Shown here one piece after another: positions 1-11,250 of a stretch of 64,000 nucleotides of DNA. Position numbers and translations under genes: made by a program. This stretch comes from Triticum aestivum. Taxonomy: Eukaryota > Streptophyta > Magnoliopsida > Poales > Poaceae. The notes under the pieces were generated by a model. The model was not told the DNA's origin. It made no database searches and worked only from the letters and a program-made list of their open reading frames with translations. How positions within the stretch are numbered: position 1 is the first letter of the stretch; the number at the start of each line of letters is the position of its first letter. The DNA lies in assembly GCF_018294505.1 (NCBI RefSeq), contig NC_057808.1:227909780-227973779 (forward strand). The letters run 5' to 3'.

Positions 1-534
1 CAAAAGCAATAGTAACGGTAACAGTGATAGCAATGATTTTGTAGCAAGTGCAATAGTAACAGTAGCAGTAGTAACTTAGCGGAAAAAATATAAGAGAAAT
101 TCCCAGGCATTGGATCGGTGAATTCGTTGGATGATATTCATCATATAACAGTCATAACCTAGGGCGATACGGCACTAGCTCCAGTTCACAAATATAATGT
201 AGGCATGTATTCCGTAAATAGTCATACATGCTTATGGAAAGAACTTGCATGACATCTTTTGTCCTACCCTCCTGTGGCAGCGGGGTCCTATTGGAAATTA
301 AGGGATATTAAGGCCTCCTTTTAATAGTGAACCGGAACAAAGCATTAACACATCGTGAATATATGAACTCCTCAAACTACGGTCATCACCGGGAAGTGTC
401 CCGACCATTGTCACTCCGGGGTTGCCGGATCATAACACGTAGTAGGTGACTATAACTTGCCAGATCGGATCTAGAACATGGATATAATGGTGATAACATA
501 AACGGCTCAGATCTGAAATCATGGCACCCGGGCC
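1..534 (-). repeat. Element H, 3' LTR, distal part (cut by E, runs off left edge)
   Basis: Read on the minus strand this is the downstream part of an LTR whose start lies at 35271. The LTR runs from 35271 down to 34596, is interrupted by element E, and resumes at 534. Removing E and one copy of the duplicated GGGCC gives a continuous sequence across the joint. The LTR end lies left of position 1, so it is at least 1210 bp long. No coding frame is present. The resemblance to WHAM-type Athila-like gypsy LTRs is from memory. Confidence 0.8.
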
Positions 535-1046
535 TGATATGTCTCCAACGTATATATAATTTATGAAGTATTCATGCTGTTATATTATCATTCTTGGATG
601 TTTTACAATCATTTTATAGCAACTTTATATCATTTTTTGGGACTAACCTATTGCCCAGTGCCTAGTGCCAGTTGCTGTTTTTTGCTTGTTTTTACATCGC
701 AGGAAATCAATATCAAACGGAGTCCAAACACCGCGAAACTTTTTGTGGATTTTTTTTATGGACCAGAAGACCACCAATGGGCCAGAGCAGCACCTGGAGG
801 GTGCCCCGAGGGGGGCACAACCCACCAGGGCGAGCCTGGGGGCCCAAGCGCGCCCAAGTGGGTTGTGCCCACCTCGGTAGCCTCCCGCACCCTCTCTTTA
901 CCCTATAAATTCACAAATATTCCGAAAACCCTCGGGGTTAACCTAGATCAGAAGTTTCACCGCCGCAAGGCTCTGTAGCCACCGAAAACCAATCTAGACC
1001 CTTTCCGACACCCTGCCGGAGGGGGTAATCATCACCGATTTTGAGT
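535..1046 (+). repeat. Element E, 5' LTR fragment
   Basis: This matches the first ~510 bp of the 3' LTR at 32955-33468 (same start, same GC-rich inverted repeat, same Ala/Pro-rich false frames). Similarity stops in the phrase AATCATCACCG at ~1046. It contains a TATA-like CTATAAAT at 903. Upstream of it lies an inverted repeat, 806-825 pairing with 858-877 (19 of 20 positions). Open frames here are LTR noise. Confidence 0.8.
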
Positions 1047-1337
1047 TGATTCTTTTTTCAGAAGTTTAATATACAAATTGCTCATGTGGTCCTAATTTTT
1101 CATAATTTTTGGAGTAGCAGAAGTATGGTTTGAGTACAGATTAATACAGACTGTTCTGTTTTTGACAGATTCTGTTTTCAGTGCATAGTTTGCTTGTTTT
1201 CTAGTTTCTATGGCTTATATTGCTCAATATAAATTGTGGAAATCATATGCTACAGTAGGCATTGTGTGAGAACAATTATGAATCTTGTCTTTGGCAGTAG
1301 CAAAGTGGAATACTTTGCTCTTCAGCATACTAACCTA
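1047..1337 (+). other. Element E, 3' internal noncoding segment (left of A)
   Basis: AT-rich, no coding frame. It resembles 30895-31200 in the same element (shared blocks such as TTTTTCATAATTTTTGGAG). It is therefore the left half of a tandem repeat unit of E's 3' noncoding region, whose right half resumes at 30465 after A. ACCTA at 1333-1337 is the left TSD of A. Confidence 0.65.
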
Positions 1338-1684
1338 TGAAAGTGCAACTATCCCTGGGTGGTTTTGGTAATTCCTAACAACATATAGCTCATTGAACTA
1401 ATGCTATTTCAAGATGATCATTTCAGAAAGTTCAATGATTGACATGGCATGGATTAGGAATGTGGAACCCTCAAAACGCTAAGGACACATATTGGCTCAA
1501 GCTCAAGACTCTACATTTCGTTTTAGTGATCCAAGATCACATTGAGTCCATAAGAAAAGCCAATACTATTAAAAGGGGATGAGGTGTTGCTTAATGGCTT
1601 GCTTGCTCAAAATGCTTAGTGATATGCTCCAAAATCCCTCAACCACTTTCTCATATCCACATATGTCCCAAACCAAAAGTCAAA

Positions 1685-2150
1685 CTCGGCCCTACCGATT
1701 TGATCTATCCGGCGCCATCGAGTTCACTTCACATAGCCACTGCCAAAAACCCTAGTCACTTCGGTCTCACCGATAGGGATCTCGGTCTCACCGAGATGGG
1801 ATTGCAAACTCTCTGTTTCCCTTTGTAACGTTTCGGTCCAACCGAGATGAGCGATCGGTCCCACCGAGTTTGCAATGCAAACTCTCTGTTTCCCTTTCGT
1901 AACATTTCGGTCTTACCGAAATGAGTGAATCGGTCCCACCGAGTTTGCCTGACCAACTCTCTGTTTGCCTATTACAGAAATCGGTCCTACCGAGTTTATG
2001 TGATCGGTCTCACCAAGATTATGTTATGCCCTGACCTAATGAAATCGGTCCCACCGAGTTGACATGTCGGTCCCACCAAAAATCCTAACGTTCACATTTT
2101 GAACTAAATCTGTCTGACCGAGTTTCATGATTCGGTCCCACCGAGTTTGG
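1685..2150 (+). repeat. Palindrome array, consensus TCGGTCCCACCGA
   Basis: About thirteen copies of TCGGT-N3-ACCGA, some degenerate, lie within 465 bp. Examples start near 1760, 1783, 1834, 1855, 1910, 1931, 1981, 2045 and 2132. They are often followed by GTTT and separated by the phrase CTCTCTGTTT. Spacing is irregular (about 20-50 bp), so this is not a simple tandem array. The copy in the 3' LTR is at about 29155-29620. The array ends about 40 bp before the TATA box. Confidence 0.85.
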
Positions 2151-2186
2151 TGATTTGTGTATAACGGTTAGATTTTGTGTGGAGGA

Positions 2187-2194
2187 TATATATA
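2187..2194 (+). promoter_or_regulatory. LTR TATA box of element A
   Basis: TATATATA follows the palindrome array and is followed by a pyrimidine-rich, CA-containing start region. The 3' LTR has the equivalent motif near 29656. Inferred to be the element promoter. Confidence 0.6.
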
Positions 2195-2993
2195 CCCCTT
2201 CACCCTTCCTTCATTAGTAAGGAAAGCCATCAGAATGTGTCTACACTTCCAGCATTGATTTTCTGAGAGAGAACAACCTACTCATGTGTTAAGACCAAGA
2301 TATTCCATTCCAACCACAAGAATCTTGATATCTAGCCTTCCCCAAGTTGCTTTCCACTCAAATCTTCTTTCCACCAAATCCAAATATGTGAGAGAGAGTT
2401 GAGTGTTGGGGAGACTATCATTTGAAGCACAAGAGCAAGGAGTTCATCATCAACACACCATTTATTACCTTTTGGAGAGTGGTGTCTCCTAGATTGGTTA
2501 GGTGTCACTTGGGAGCCTTCGACAAGATTGTGGAGTTGAACCAAGGAGTTTGTAAGGGCAAGGAGATCGCCTACTTCGTGAAGATCTACCCTAGTGAGGC
2601 AAGTCCTTCGTGGGCGATGGCCATGGTGGGATAGACAAGGTTGCTTCTTCGTGGACCCTTCGTGGGTGGAGCCCTCTGTGGACTCGCGCAACCGTTACCC
2701 TTCGTGGGTTGAAGTCTCCATCAACGTGGATGTACGATAGCACCACCTATCGGAACCACACCAAAAATCTCTGTGTCTACATTGCGTTTGCTCCCTCCAA
2801 ACTCCTCCCTTTACCTTCATATGCAATGTTTTACATTCCGCTGCTATACTCTTAGACTTGCATGTGTAGGTTGATTGCTTGACTTGTGCTAAGTTGCTAA
2901 AATCATCCAAAACTTAAAATTGGGAAAAGGCTAGATTTTTATTTGTTCAAGTAGTCTAATCACCCCCTCTAGACATACTTTCGATCCTACAAG

Positions 2994-3009
2994 TGGTATC
3001 AGAGCTTTG
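2994..3009 (+). other. Primer-binding site, initiator-Met tRNA
   Basis: TGGTATCAGAGCTTTG lies two bases after the 5' LTR end. The first 12 bases match the canonical plant initiator-Met tRNA PBS used by Ty1/copia elements. Confidence 0.9.
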
Positions 3010-3076
3010 ATCTCCATTTTCCTTGATTTCCATAGCTTTTGGTGATCATAGCCTTGGTTTCACAACCTAGGAGAGT

Positions 3077-4435
3077 ATGGCGTCTAGCGAGGGAAATTAC
3101 CACCGTAGAGGGTCCTTATGAACGACCCCCTACAAAAGAAGAGAAGATTCACCCAAAAGGAGAAGTAGAAGAGAAGAATCACCACCTAGAGAGAGGAGGA
3201 GTAGAGATGATCGTTATGAACGAAGAACCTCTCGGAGAAGCAAGGATTCGGAAAGGAAGGACAAGTCATCAAGGAGCTACACAAAACAAAGACATCAAGC
3301 TCATGTTGGTGAATGGGTATCCGGCTCCGACTCCGACCATCACTCCCAAAGAAGTTATCACTCCGACTCCGAATATACTCAAGATGAAGGTGTTGCCGGT
3401 CTAGCACTTGTGTCAACCAACTCCTACGACATATTTGACTCACCAAATGAAGGAATTGGGAGATGCTTCACGGCTAAAGGCCCAAAGGTATCACACCCCG
3501 AGTATGTTGATTTCAATAGTGATGAAGATGACTTGCTAGGTGATGATGATTTACTTGTTGACAACTCTAGTGATGATAACTATGATGAAATTGCTATTAA
3601 TCATGCTAATCAAGATAAAACGAATGATGATGATAAGAAGGAGATTGAGCATCTAACTAAAGAACTAAACACTCTTAAGTTAGCTCATGAAACTACCTTG
3701 GAAGATCATCGAAAACTTTTAAAGACTCATGAGAAGTTACGCTTTGAAAAGCTCAACCTTAAGCAAGAGCATGGGTTCTTAAAAGCAATCAATGATGATC
3801 TTCGCAAGAAAAGTTCTTCTTACATTGCCAAGCGTTTACTCTTGTCTACTTACATGCCACAAGTTAAATCTAGCAACAAGAGTAAGAAAGATTCTTCTTC
3901 TAGTAGTAACAACAACAATCATGATAAATCCAATATTGTTACTTCTACTAGTTCTCTTGATTCCACTAACGATTCTCTTAGCCAAGTTACACTTGAGCAA
4001 GAAAATAGCTTATTGAAGGGAAATATAGAGAAAGGTGTTTACAAGAGCCTTGCCGGGAGTAAGCAATTTGAGGAAATTGTACGCAAGCAAGGAAGGCACC
4101 GGAAGAATCAAGGTGTTGGTTTTGAACGAAAGTTCAATGCCAATGGAGTTGAGTGGGAAGAAGATCAATACCCCAAGACGAAGTTTGTTCCTCAACAAGA
4201 GAAGTATGATCCTACTTCTTTCTAAGGGACACAAGCACAAGATGATCTTCCACCACAAGACCACAAGCAAAAAGGCAAGGACAAGCTTCAAAAGGAGATT
4301 GATGCATTTGAAGAAGCTCCTGAGGCCTTGGTCAAGTGGGTTCCCAAGACTACATCAAGTTCTACTTCATCAAGTACGACTACAACTCCAAGGATTCCCA
4401 TCAAGATGATGTGGATCCCGAAGAAGAAGAACTAG
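3077..4435 (+). pseudogene. gag: Element A gag-like ORF1 (Arg/Ser-rich start, coiled coil), two in-frame stops
   Basis: From ATG 3077 to TAG 4435 a single frame runs 453 codons without a frameshift. It is broken only by TGA at 3119-3121 and TAA at 4223-4225. Residues ~15-85 are an Arg/Ser-rich stretch (many RRS, SRR, RSRDD-like blocks). Next come SDSD-type serine/acidic repeats, an acidic region near residues 145-185, a long Leu/Lys/Glu coiled coil (about residues 190-250), and a Ser/Asn-rich spacer. The tail ends in WVPK and WIPKK motifs like those at the gag-pol border of Sireviruses. No CCHC zinc knuckle was seen. The first stop could be a CGA-to-TGA change, typical of methylated CpG decay. 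The expected role is coat protein of the particle. The start was chosen because it lies just after the PBS and keeps the frame. Confidence 0.65.
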
Positions 4436-5309
4436 AGAGTTCTTGAGGGTGAGTCCGCCAAGATACTTCACTCATATCATTTTGGCGAGGACAAGTGCAA
4501 ACAACTTCCACATCTTGCACTAGTTCAAGGAGTCACAAACCCTCTTGTGGGTAAGACAAGGGACAAGGTAACCTAATGCTTTCATGGACATCATCAATGT
4601 GTACATCACTCTATGTCTATGTTTATCCTTGTTTGTTCCTTGTGGGACTAACCCGTGTAGGTATTGAAAGTGCAACTCACTCCAATGGATTGCTCCAAAT
4701 GATCTACATCAACATTGAGCATCCACATCTTCAACATATACATGAAGTCATCGTCGACAAAACCCAAGGTTAGTTCACCCCTCTTAGGGGGGATATCACA
4801 TCTAGGGGGAGCTTTACTCTAATCAATTGAGATAAAGTAACTCTAATGGTGTGAACACAACAATGCTTTATGTAAAAGTGGCAACCCCACTTGAGCTTAA
4901 CCGATGAGTATGACCTATGATCAAATGTTCTCATTTGACTCCTAAGTCAATATACTCATATATATATGACCTAGTCATCGCCAATTGCTTGATAGATGCT
5001 AGAGTGTTTGTGCATGCTTTGTCACATATTTCATTTGCTATTTTATTGTGTGAGCATGTTGATTGCATATTTTACTCATTCGAGGACATCCATTTGTTGC
5101 TTTGATTGTTTGGCTTTTTCCTCTTTTGCCAAATGGATGGACAAGAATGCCTAAGAACTTCCTCTAGCTATCTATGCTTCTCTCGTCTCAAACTCTATTC
5201 ATGATACATCACAAAGTTTGATCAAGTCAGATTCGAACCACTCTGTGTGAGGAGCACTCGGAGTCCCCGATTCGTCATAGACTTAAACTGCCAAAACCTC
5301 TCTGTGCAT
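4436..5309 (+). other. Element A central noncoding region (no pol)
   Basis: No enzyme motif or long frame on either strand. It contains two PPT-like purine runs, at about 4785 (TTAGGGGGGATA) and 4801 (CTAGGGGGAGCTT). The latter shares AGGGGGAGCT with 28691-28700. This is where pol would lie in a complete Sirevirus; either it was lost or the family never had it. Confidence 0.6.
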
Positions 5310-5676
5310 TTCAGTCTGACCGATCCATCCACTTCGGTCACACCGAGTTCACTGAGTTGATCTAGGTTTTCAATCTCGGTGCAACCGATTTGAACTTTTC
5401 GGTCACACTGAGTTGCAGTAACCGCTTGCGATTCTGCATCTCGGTGCCACCGAGTTGTTCCACTCGGTCACACCGATAGGGTCAGGGTATATAAACCCAC
5501 GGGTGAGATTTTGGAAATTTCTTCAAAACTCCTCAGCCCGCGCGTGTCCTGCTCTACCGTCTCGGGTCTCCGGATCGTCTTCTCGTCGCCAGCGACCTCC
5601 CGCCGCTGGTTTCCGTCGCCGTCAATGGGATTCAACCCCACCGTTGCCGCCGTAGCGAACTCATCACTAAACTAGG
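5310..5676 (+). promoter_or_regulatory. Element A putative internal promoter and leader
   Basis: Six TCGGT-N3-ACCGA-type palindromes (about 5315, 5334, 5376, 5400, 5441, 5465) are followed by TATATAAA at 5488-5495. A GC-rich segment follows (5530-5650) with an ATG at 5625 whose frame closes after 16 codons. The order palindromes-TATA-leader copies the LTR promoter plan. The leader ends CTAGG, where element B inserted. With B removed the sequence reads CTAG/GTATGA, a plausible 5' splice site. Function is inferred. Confidence 0.45.
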
Positions 5677-7405
5677 TGTTGGAGAACGTAGTAATTTCAA
5701 AAAAATTCTACGCACACGCAAGATCATGGTGATGCATAGCAACGAGAGGGGAGAGTGTTGTCCACGTACCCTCGTAGATCGAAAGCGGAAGCGTTAGCAC
5801 AACGCGGTTGATGTAGTCGTACGTCTTCACGATCTGACCGATCCAAGTACCGAACGTACGGCACCTCCGAGTTCAGCACACGTTCAGCCCGATGACGTAC
5901 CACGAACTCCGATCCAGCCGAGTGTTGAGGGAGAGTTTCGTCAGCACGACGGCATGGTGACGATGATAATGTTCTACCGACGCAGGGCTGCGCATAAGCA
6001 CCGCTACAGTATTATCGAGGTGGACTATGGTGGAGGGGGGCACCGCACACGACTAAAAGATCAAACGATCAATTGTTGTGTCTATGGGGTGCCCCCTGCC
6101 CCCGTATATAAAGGAGCAAGGGGGAGGCGGCCGGCCAAGGAGGAGGGCGCGCCAAGGGGGGAGTCCTACTCCCACCGGGAGTAGGACTCCTCCTTTCCTT
6201 GTTGGAGTAGGAGAGAAGGAAAGAAGGGGAGAGGGAGAAGGAAAAGGGGGCTGCACCCCTTGTCCAATTCGGACCAGAGGGGGGGGGTGCGCGCCTCCTT
6301 CCTTTTGGCCTCTCTCCTCTATTCCCGTATGGCCCAATAAGGCCCAATACTTCTCCCCGGCGAATTCCCGTAACTCTCCGGTACTCCGATAAATACCCGA
6401 ATCATTCGGAACCTTTCCGAAGTCCGAATATAGTCGTCCAATATATCGATCTTTACGTCTCGGCCATTTCGAGACTCCTCGTCATGTCCCCGATCTCATC
6501 CGGGACTCCAAACTACCTTTGGTACATAAAAACACAAAAACTCATAATATAACCGTCATCGAACTTTAAGCGTGCGGACCCTACAGGTTCGAGAACTATG
6601 TAGACATGACCGAGACACGTCTCCGGTCAATAACCAATAGCGGAACCTGGATGCTCATATTGGCTCCCACATATTCTACGAAGATCTTTATCGATCAGAC
6701 CGCATAACAACATACGTTGTTCCCTTTGTCATCGGTATGTTACTTGCCCGAGATTCGATCGTCGTTATCTCAATACCTAGTTCAATCCCGTTACCGGCAA
6801 GTCTCTTTACTCGTTCCGTAATACATCATCCCGCAACTAGCTCATTAGTTGCAATGCTTGCAAGGCTTATAGTGATGTGCATTACCGAGTGGGCCCAGAG
6901 ATACCTCTCCGACAATCGGAGTGACAAATCCTAATCTCGAAATACGCCAACCTAACAAGTATCTTCGGAGACACCTGTCGAGCACCTTTATAATCACCCA
7001 GTTACGTTGTGACGTTTGGTAGCACACAAAGTGTTCCTCCAGTAAACTGGAGTTGCATAATCTCATAGTCATAGGAACATGTATAAGTCATGAAGAAAGC
7101 AATAGCAACATACTAAATGATCAAGTGCTAAGCTAACGGAATGGGTCAAGTCAATCACATAATTCTCCTAATGATGTGATCCCATTAATCAAATGACAAC
7201 TCATGTCTATGGCTAGGAAACATAACCATCTTTGATCAATGAGCTAGTCAAGTAGAGGCATACTAGTGACACTCTGTTTGTCTATGTATTCACACATGTA
7301 TCATGTTTCCGGTTAATACAATTCTAGCATGAATAATAAACATTTATCATGATATAAGGAAATAAATAATAACTTTATTATTGCCTCTAGGGCATATTTC
7401 CTTCA
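5677..7405 (-). repeat. Element B, 3' LTR
   Basis: 1729 bp, from TGAAGGAAATATGCCC (minus strand, at 7405) to GTTCTCCAACA at 5677. It includes TATATA around 6104-6109 and, just upstream of it on the minus strand, a perfect 13-bp stem with a 3-nt loop (6161-6173 with 6177-6189). Open frames here are GC-rich noise. Confidence 0.9.
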
Positions 7406-7625
7406 GTCTCCCACTTGCACTAGAGTCAATAATCTAGTTCACATCACCATGTCATTTAACATCAATAGTTCACATCTTTATGTGGTTAACACCTATAGTT
7501 CACATCGATATGTGACCAACACCCAAAGGGTTTAATAGAGTCAATAATCTAGTTCACATCGCTATGTGATTAACACCCAAAGAGTACTAAGGTGTGATCA
7601 TGTTTTGCTTGTGAGATAATTTTAG

Positions 7626-10600
7626 TCAACGGGTCTGTCACATTCAGATCCGTAAGTATTTTGCAAATTTCTATGTCTACAATGCTCTGCACGGAGCTAC
7701 TCTAGCTAATTGCTTCTACTTTCAATATGTATCCAGATGAAGACTTAGAGTCATCTGGATCAGTGTCAAAACTTGCATCGACGTAACCCTTTACGATGAA
7801 CCTTTTTGTCACCTCCATAATCGAGAAAAATATCCTTATTCCACTAAGGATAATTTTGACCGCTGTCCAGTGATCTACTCCTAGATCACTATTGTACTCC
7901 CTTGCCAAAATCAGTGTAGGATATACAATAGATCTGGTACACAACATGGCATACTTTGTAGAACCTATGGCCAAGGCATAGGGAATGACTTTCATTCTCT
8001 TTCTATCTTCTGCCGTGGTCGGGCTTTGAGTCTTACTCAATTTCACACCTTGTAACACAGGCAAGAACTCTTTATTTGACTGTTCCATTTTGAACTACTT
8101 CAAAATCTTGTCAAGGTATGTACTCATTGAAAAAACTTATCAAGTGTCTTGATCTATCTCTACAGATCTTGACGCTCAATATGTAAGCAGCTTCACCGAG
8201 GTCTTTGAAAAAATCCTTTCAAACACTCCTTTATGCTTTGCAGAATAATTCTACATTATTTCCGATCAACAATATGTCATTCACATATACTTATCAGAAA
8301 TGTTGTAGTGCTCCCACTCACTTTCTTGTAAATACAGGCTTCACCGCAAGTCTGTATAAAACTATATGCTTTGATCAACTTATCAAAGCGTATATTCCAA
8401 CTCCGAGATGCTTGCACCAGTCCATAGATGGATCGCTGGAGCTTGCATATTTTGTTAGCACCTTTAGGATTGACAAAACCTTTTGGTTGCATCATATACA
8501 ACTCTTCTTTAAGAAATCTATTAAGGAATGTAGTTTCGACATCCATTTGCCAGATTTCATAAAATGTGGCAATTTGCTAACATGATTCAGACAGACTTAA
8601 GCATCACTACGAGTGAGAAACTCTCATCGTAGTCAACACCTTGAACTTGTCGAAAACCTTTTTGCGACAATTCTAGCTTTGTAGATAGTAACACTACTAT
8701 CAGCGTCCGTCTTCCTCTTGAAGATCCATTTATTTTCTATGGCTTGCCGATCACCGGGCAAGTCAACCAAAGTCCACACTTTGTTCTCATACATGGATCC
8801 CATCTCAGATTTCATGGCCCCAAGCCATTTCGCGGAATCTGGGCTCATCATCGCTTCCTCATAGTTCGTAGGTTCATCATGGTCATGTAACATGACCTCC
8901 AGAACAGGATTACCGTACCACTCTGGTGTGGATCTCACTCTGGTTTACCTACGAGGTTTGGTAGTAACTTGATCTGAAGTTACATGATCATCATCATTAG
9001 CTTCCTCACTATTTGGTGTAGGAGTCACAGGAACAAATTTCTGTGATGAACTACTTTGCAATAAAGGAGTAGGTACAATTACCTCATCAAGTTCCACTTT
9101 CCTCTCACTCACTTCTTTCGAGAGAAACTCCTTCTCTAGAAAGGATCCAAATTTAGCAATGAATATCTTGCCTTCGGATATGTGATAGAAGGTGTACCCA
9201 ACTGTCTCCTTTGGGTATCCTATGAAGACACATTTCTCCGATTTGGGTTTGAGCTTATCAGGATGAAACTTTTTCTTATAAGCATTGCAACCTCAAACTT
9301 TAAGAAACGACAGCTTAGGTTTCTTGCCAAACCATAGTTCATACGGTGTCGTCTCAACGGATTTAGATGGTGCCCTATTTAACGTGAATGCAGCTGTCTC
9401 TAATGCATAACCCCAAAACGATAGTGGTAGATTGGTAAGAAACATCATAGATCGCACCATATCTAATAAAAGTACGGTTATGACGTCCGGACACACCATT
9501 ACGCTGTAGTGTTCCAGGTGACGTGAGTTGCGAAATTATTCCGCATTGTTTCAAATGAAGACCAAACTCATAACTCAAATTTTCTCCTCCACGATCAGAT
9601 CGTAGAAACTTTATTTTCTTGTTACGATGATTTTCTACTTCACTCTGAAATTATATGAACTTTTCAAATGTTTCAGACTTTATGTTTCATCAAGTAGATA
9701 TACCCATATCTGCTCAAATCATCTGTGAAGGTATGAAAATAACAATACCTACCGCGAGCCTCAATATTCATCGGACCATATACATCAGTATGTATGATTT
9801 CCAACAAATCTGTTGCTCGCGCCATTGTTCTGGAGAACGGCGTTTTAGTCATCTTGCCCAAGAGGCATGGTTCCCAAGCATCAAGTGATTCATAATCAAG
9901 TGATTCCAAAAGCCCATCAGCATGGAGTTTCTTCATGCGCTTTACACCAATATGACCTAAACGGCAGTGCCACAAATAAGTTGCACTATCATTATTAACT
10001 TTGCATCTTTTGGCTTAAATATTATGAATATGTGCATCACTATGATCGAGATCCAATGAACCATTTTCATTGGGTGTGTAACCATATAAGGTTTTATTCA
10101 TGTAAACAGAACAACAATTATTCTCTAACTTAAATGAATAACCGTATTGCAATAAACATGATCAAATCATATTCATGCTCAACGCAAACACCAAATAACA
10201 CTCATTTAGGTTCAACACTAATCCCGAAAGTATAGGGAGTGTGCGATGATGATCATATCAATCTTGGAACTACTTCCAACACACATCATCACTTCACCCT
10301 TAACTAGTTTCTGTTCATTCTGCAACTCCCGTTTAGAGTTACTACTCTTAGCAACTGAACCAGTATCAAATACCGAGGGGTTTCTACGAACACTAGTAAA
10401 ATACACATCAATAATCTGTATATCAAATATACCTTTGTTCACTTTGCCATCCTTCGTATCCGCCAAATACTTGGGGTAGTTCCGCTTCCAGTGACCAGTT
10501 CCTTTGCAGCAGAAGCACTTAGTCTCAGGCTTAGGTCCAGACTTGGGCTTCTTCACTTGAGCAGCAACTTGCTTGCCGTTCTTCTTGAAGTTCCCCTTCT

Positions 10601-11250
10601 TCCCTTTACCCTTTTCTTGAAACTAGTGGTCTCGTCAACCATCAACACTTGATGTTTTTCTTTTTTTCTACCTTCGTCGATTTCAGCATCACGAAGAGCT
10701 TGGGAATTGTTTCTGTTATCCCTTGCATATTATAGTTCATCACGAAGTTCTATTAACTTGGTGATGGTGACTAGAGAATTCTGTCAATCACTATCTTATC
10801 TGGAAGATTAACTCCCACTTGATTGAAGCGATTGTAGTACCCGGACAATCTGAGCACATGCTCACTGCTTGAGCTATTCTCCTCCATCTTTTAGCTGTAG
10901 AACTTGTTGGAGATTTCATATCTCTCAACTCGGGTATTTGCTTGAAATATTAACTTGAACTCCTGGAACATCTCATATGGTCCATGACGTTCAAAACGTC
11001 TTTGAAGTCCCGATCTAAGCCGTTAGCATGGTGCACTAAACTATCAAGTAGTCATCATATTGAGCTAGCCAAACGTTCATAACGTCTGCATCTGCTCCTG
11101 CAATAGGTCTGTCACCTAGCGGTGCATCAAGGACATAATTCTTCTGTGCAGCAATGAGGATAATCCTCAGATCACGGATCCAATCCGCATCTTTGCTACT
11201 AACATCTTTCAACATAATTTTTCTCTAGGAACATATCAAAAATAAACACA
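7626..11250 (-). pseudogene. gag-pol: Element B gag-pol remains
   Basis: Read leftward, pieces of a copia polyprotein appear in the normal order but in different frames with many stops. Gag tail with a zinc knuckle CFCCKGTGHWKRNYPK is at ~10500; the last Cys is Tyr, so the knuckle is broken. Protease-flank remains follow at ~10380. GAG-pre-integrase LWHCRLGHIG is at ~9970, integrase with HTDVYGPM at ~9780, and integrase C-terminal part around 9490-9290. Reverse transcriptase is at 8900-8280 (WIFKRKTDADSSVTIYKAR; MDVETTFLNRFLKEEL) and the RNase H start at 7800-7710 (YVDASFDTDPDD). Compared with C and D it lacks any frame longer than ~130 codons. It is a relic. Confidence 0.85.

Larger units (their letters stand above)
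1338..2991 (+). repeat. Element A, 5' LTR
   Basis: Starts TGAAAGTGCAACT and ends GATCCTACA; paired with 28806-30459 of identical length. It contains a dense array of short palindromes (1685-2150), then a TATA box (2187-2194), then a ~800-bp transcribed R/U5-like part. Short open frames inside are not supported as genes. Confidence 0.92.

Noticed and set aside
574..978. Open frames in the E LTR (both strands)
   Set aside because: They lie in the LTR and arise from its GC-rich inverted repeat; the paired LTR at 33 kb does not keep the same frames.
1685..2150. Palindrome array considered as a CRISPR-like or satellite array
   Set aside because: Irregular spacing, no unique equal-length spacers, and it is part of an LTR in a plant-type genome.
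5954..6392. Pro/Gly/Arg-rich open frames in B's LTRs (also 12879-13368)
   Set aside because: Low-complexity GC-rich LTR sequence; frames differ between the two LTRs.
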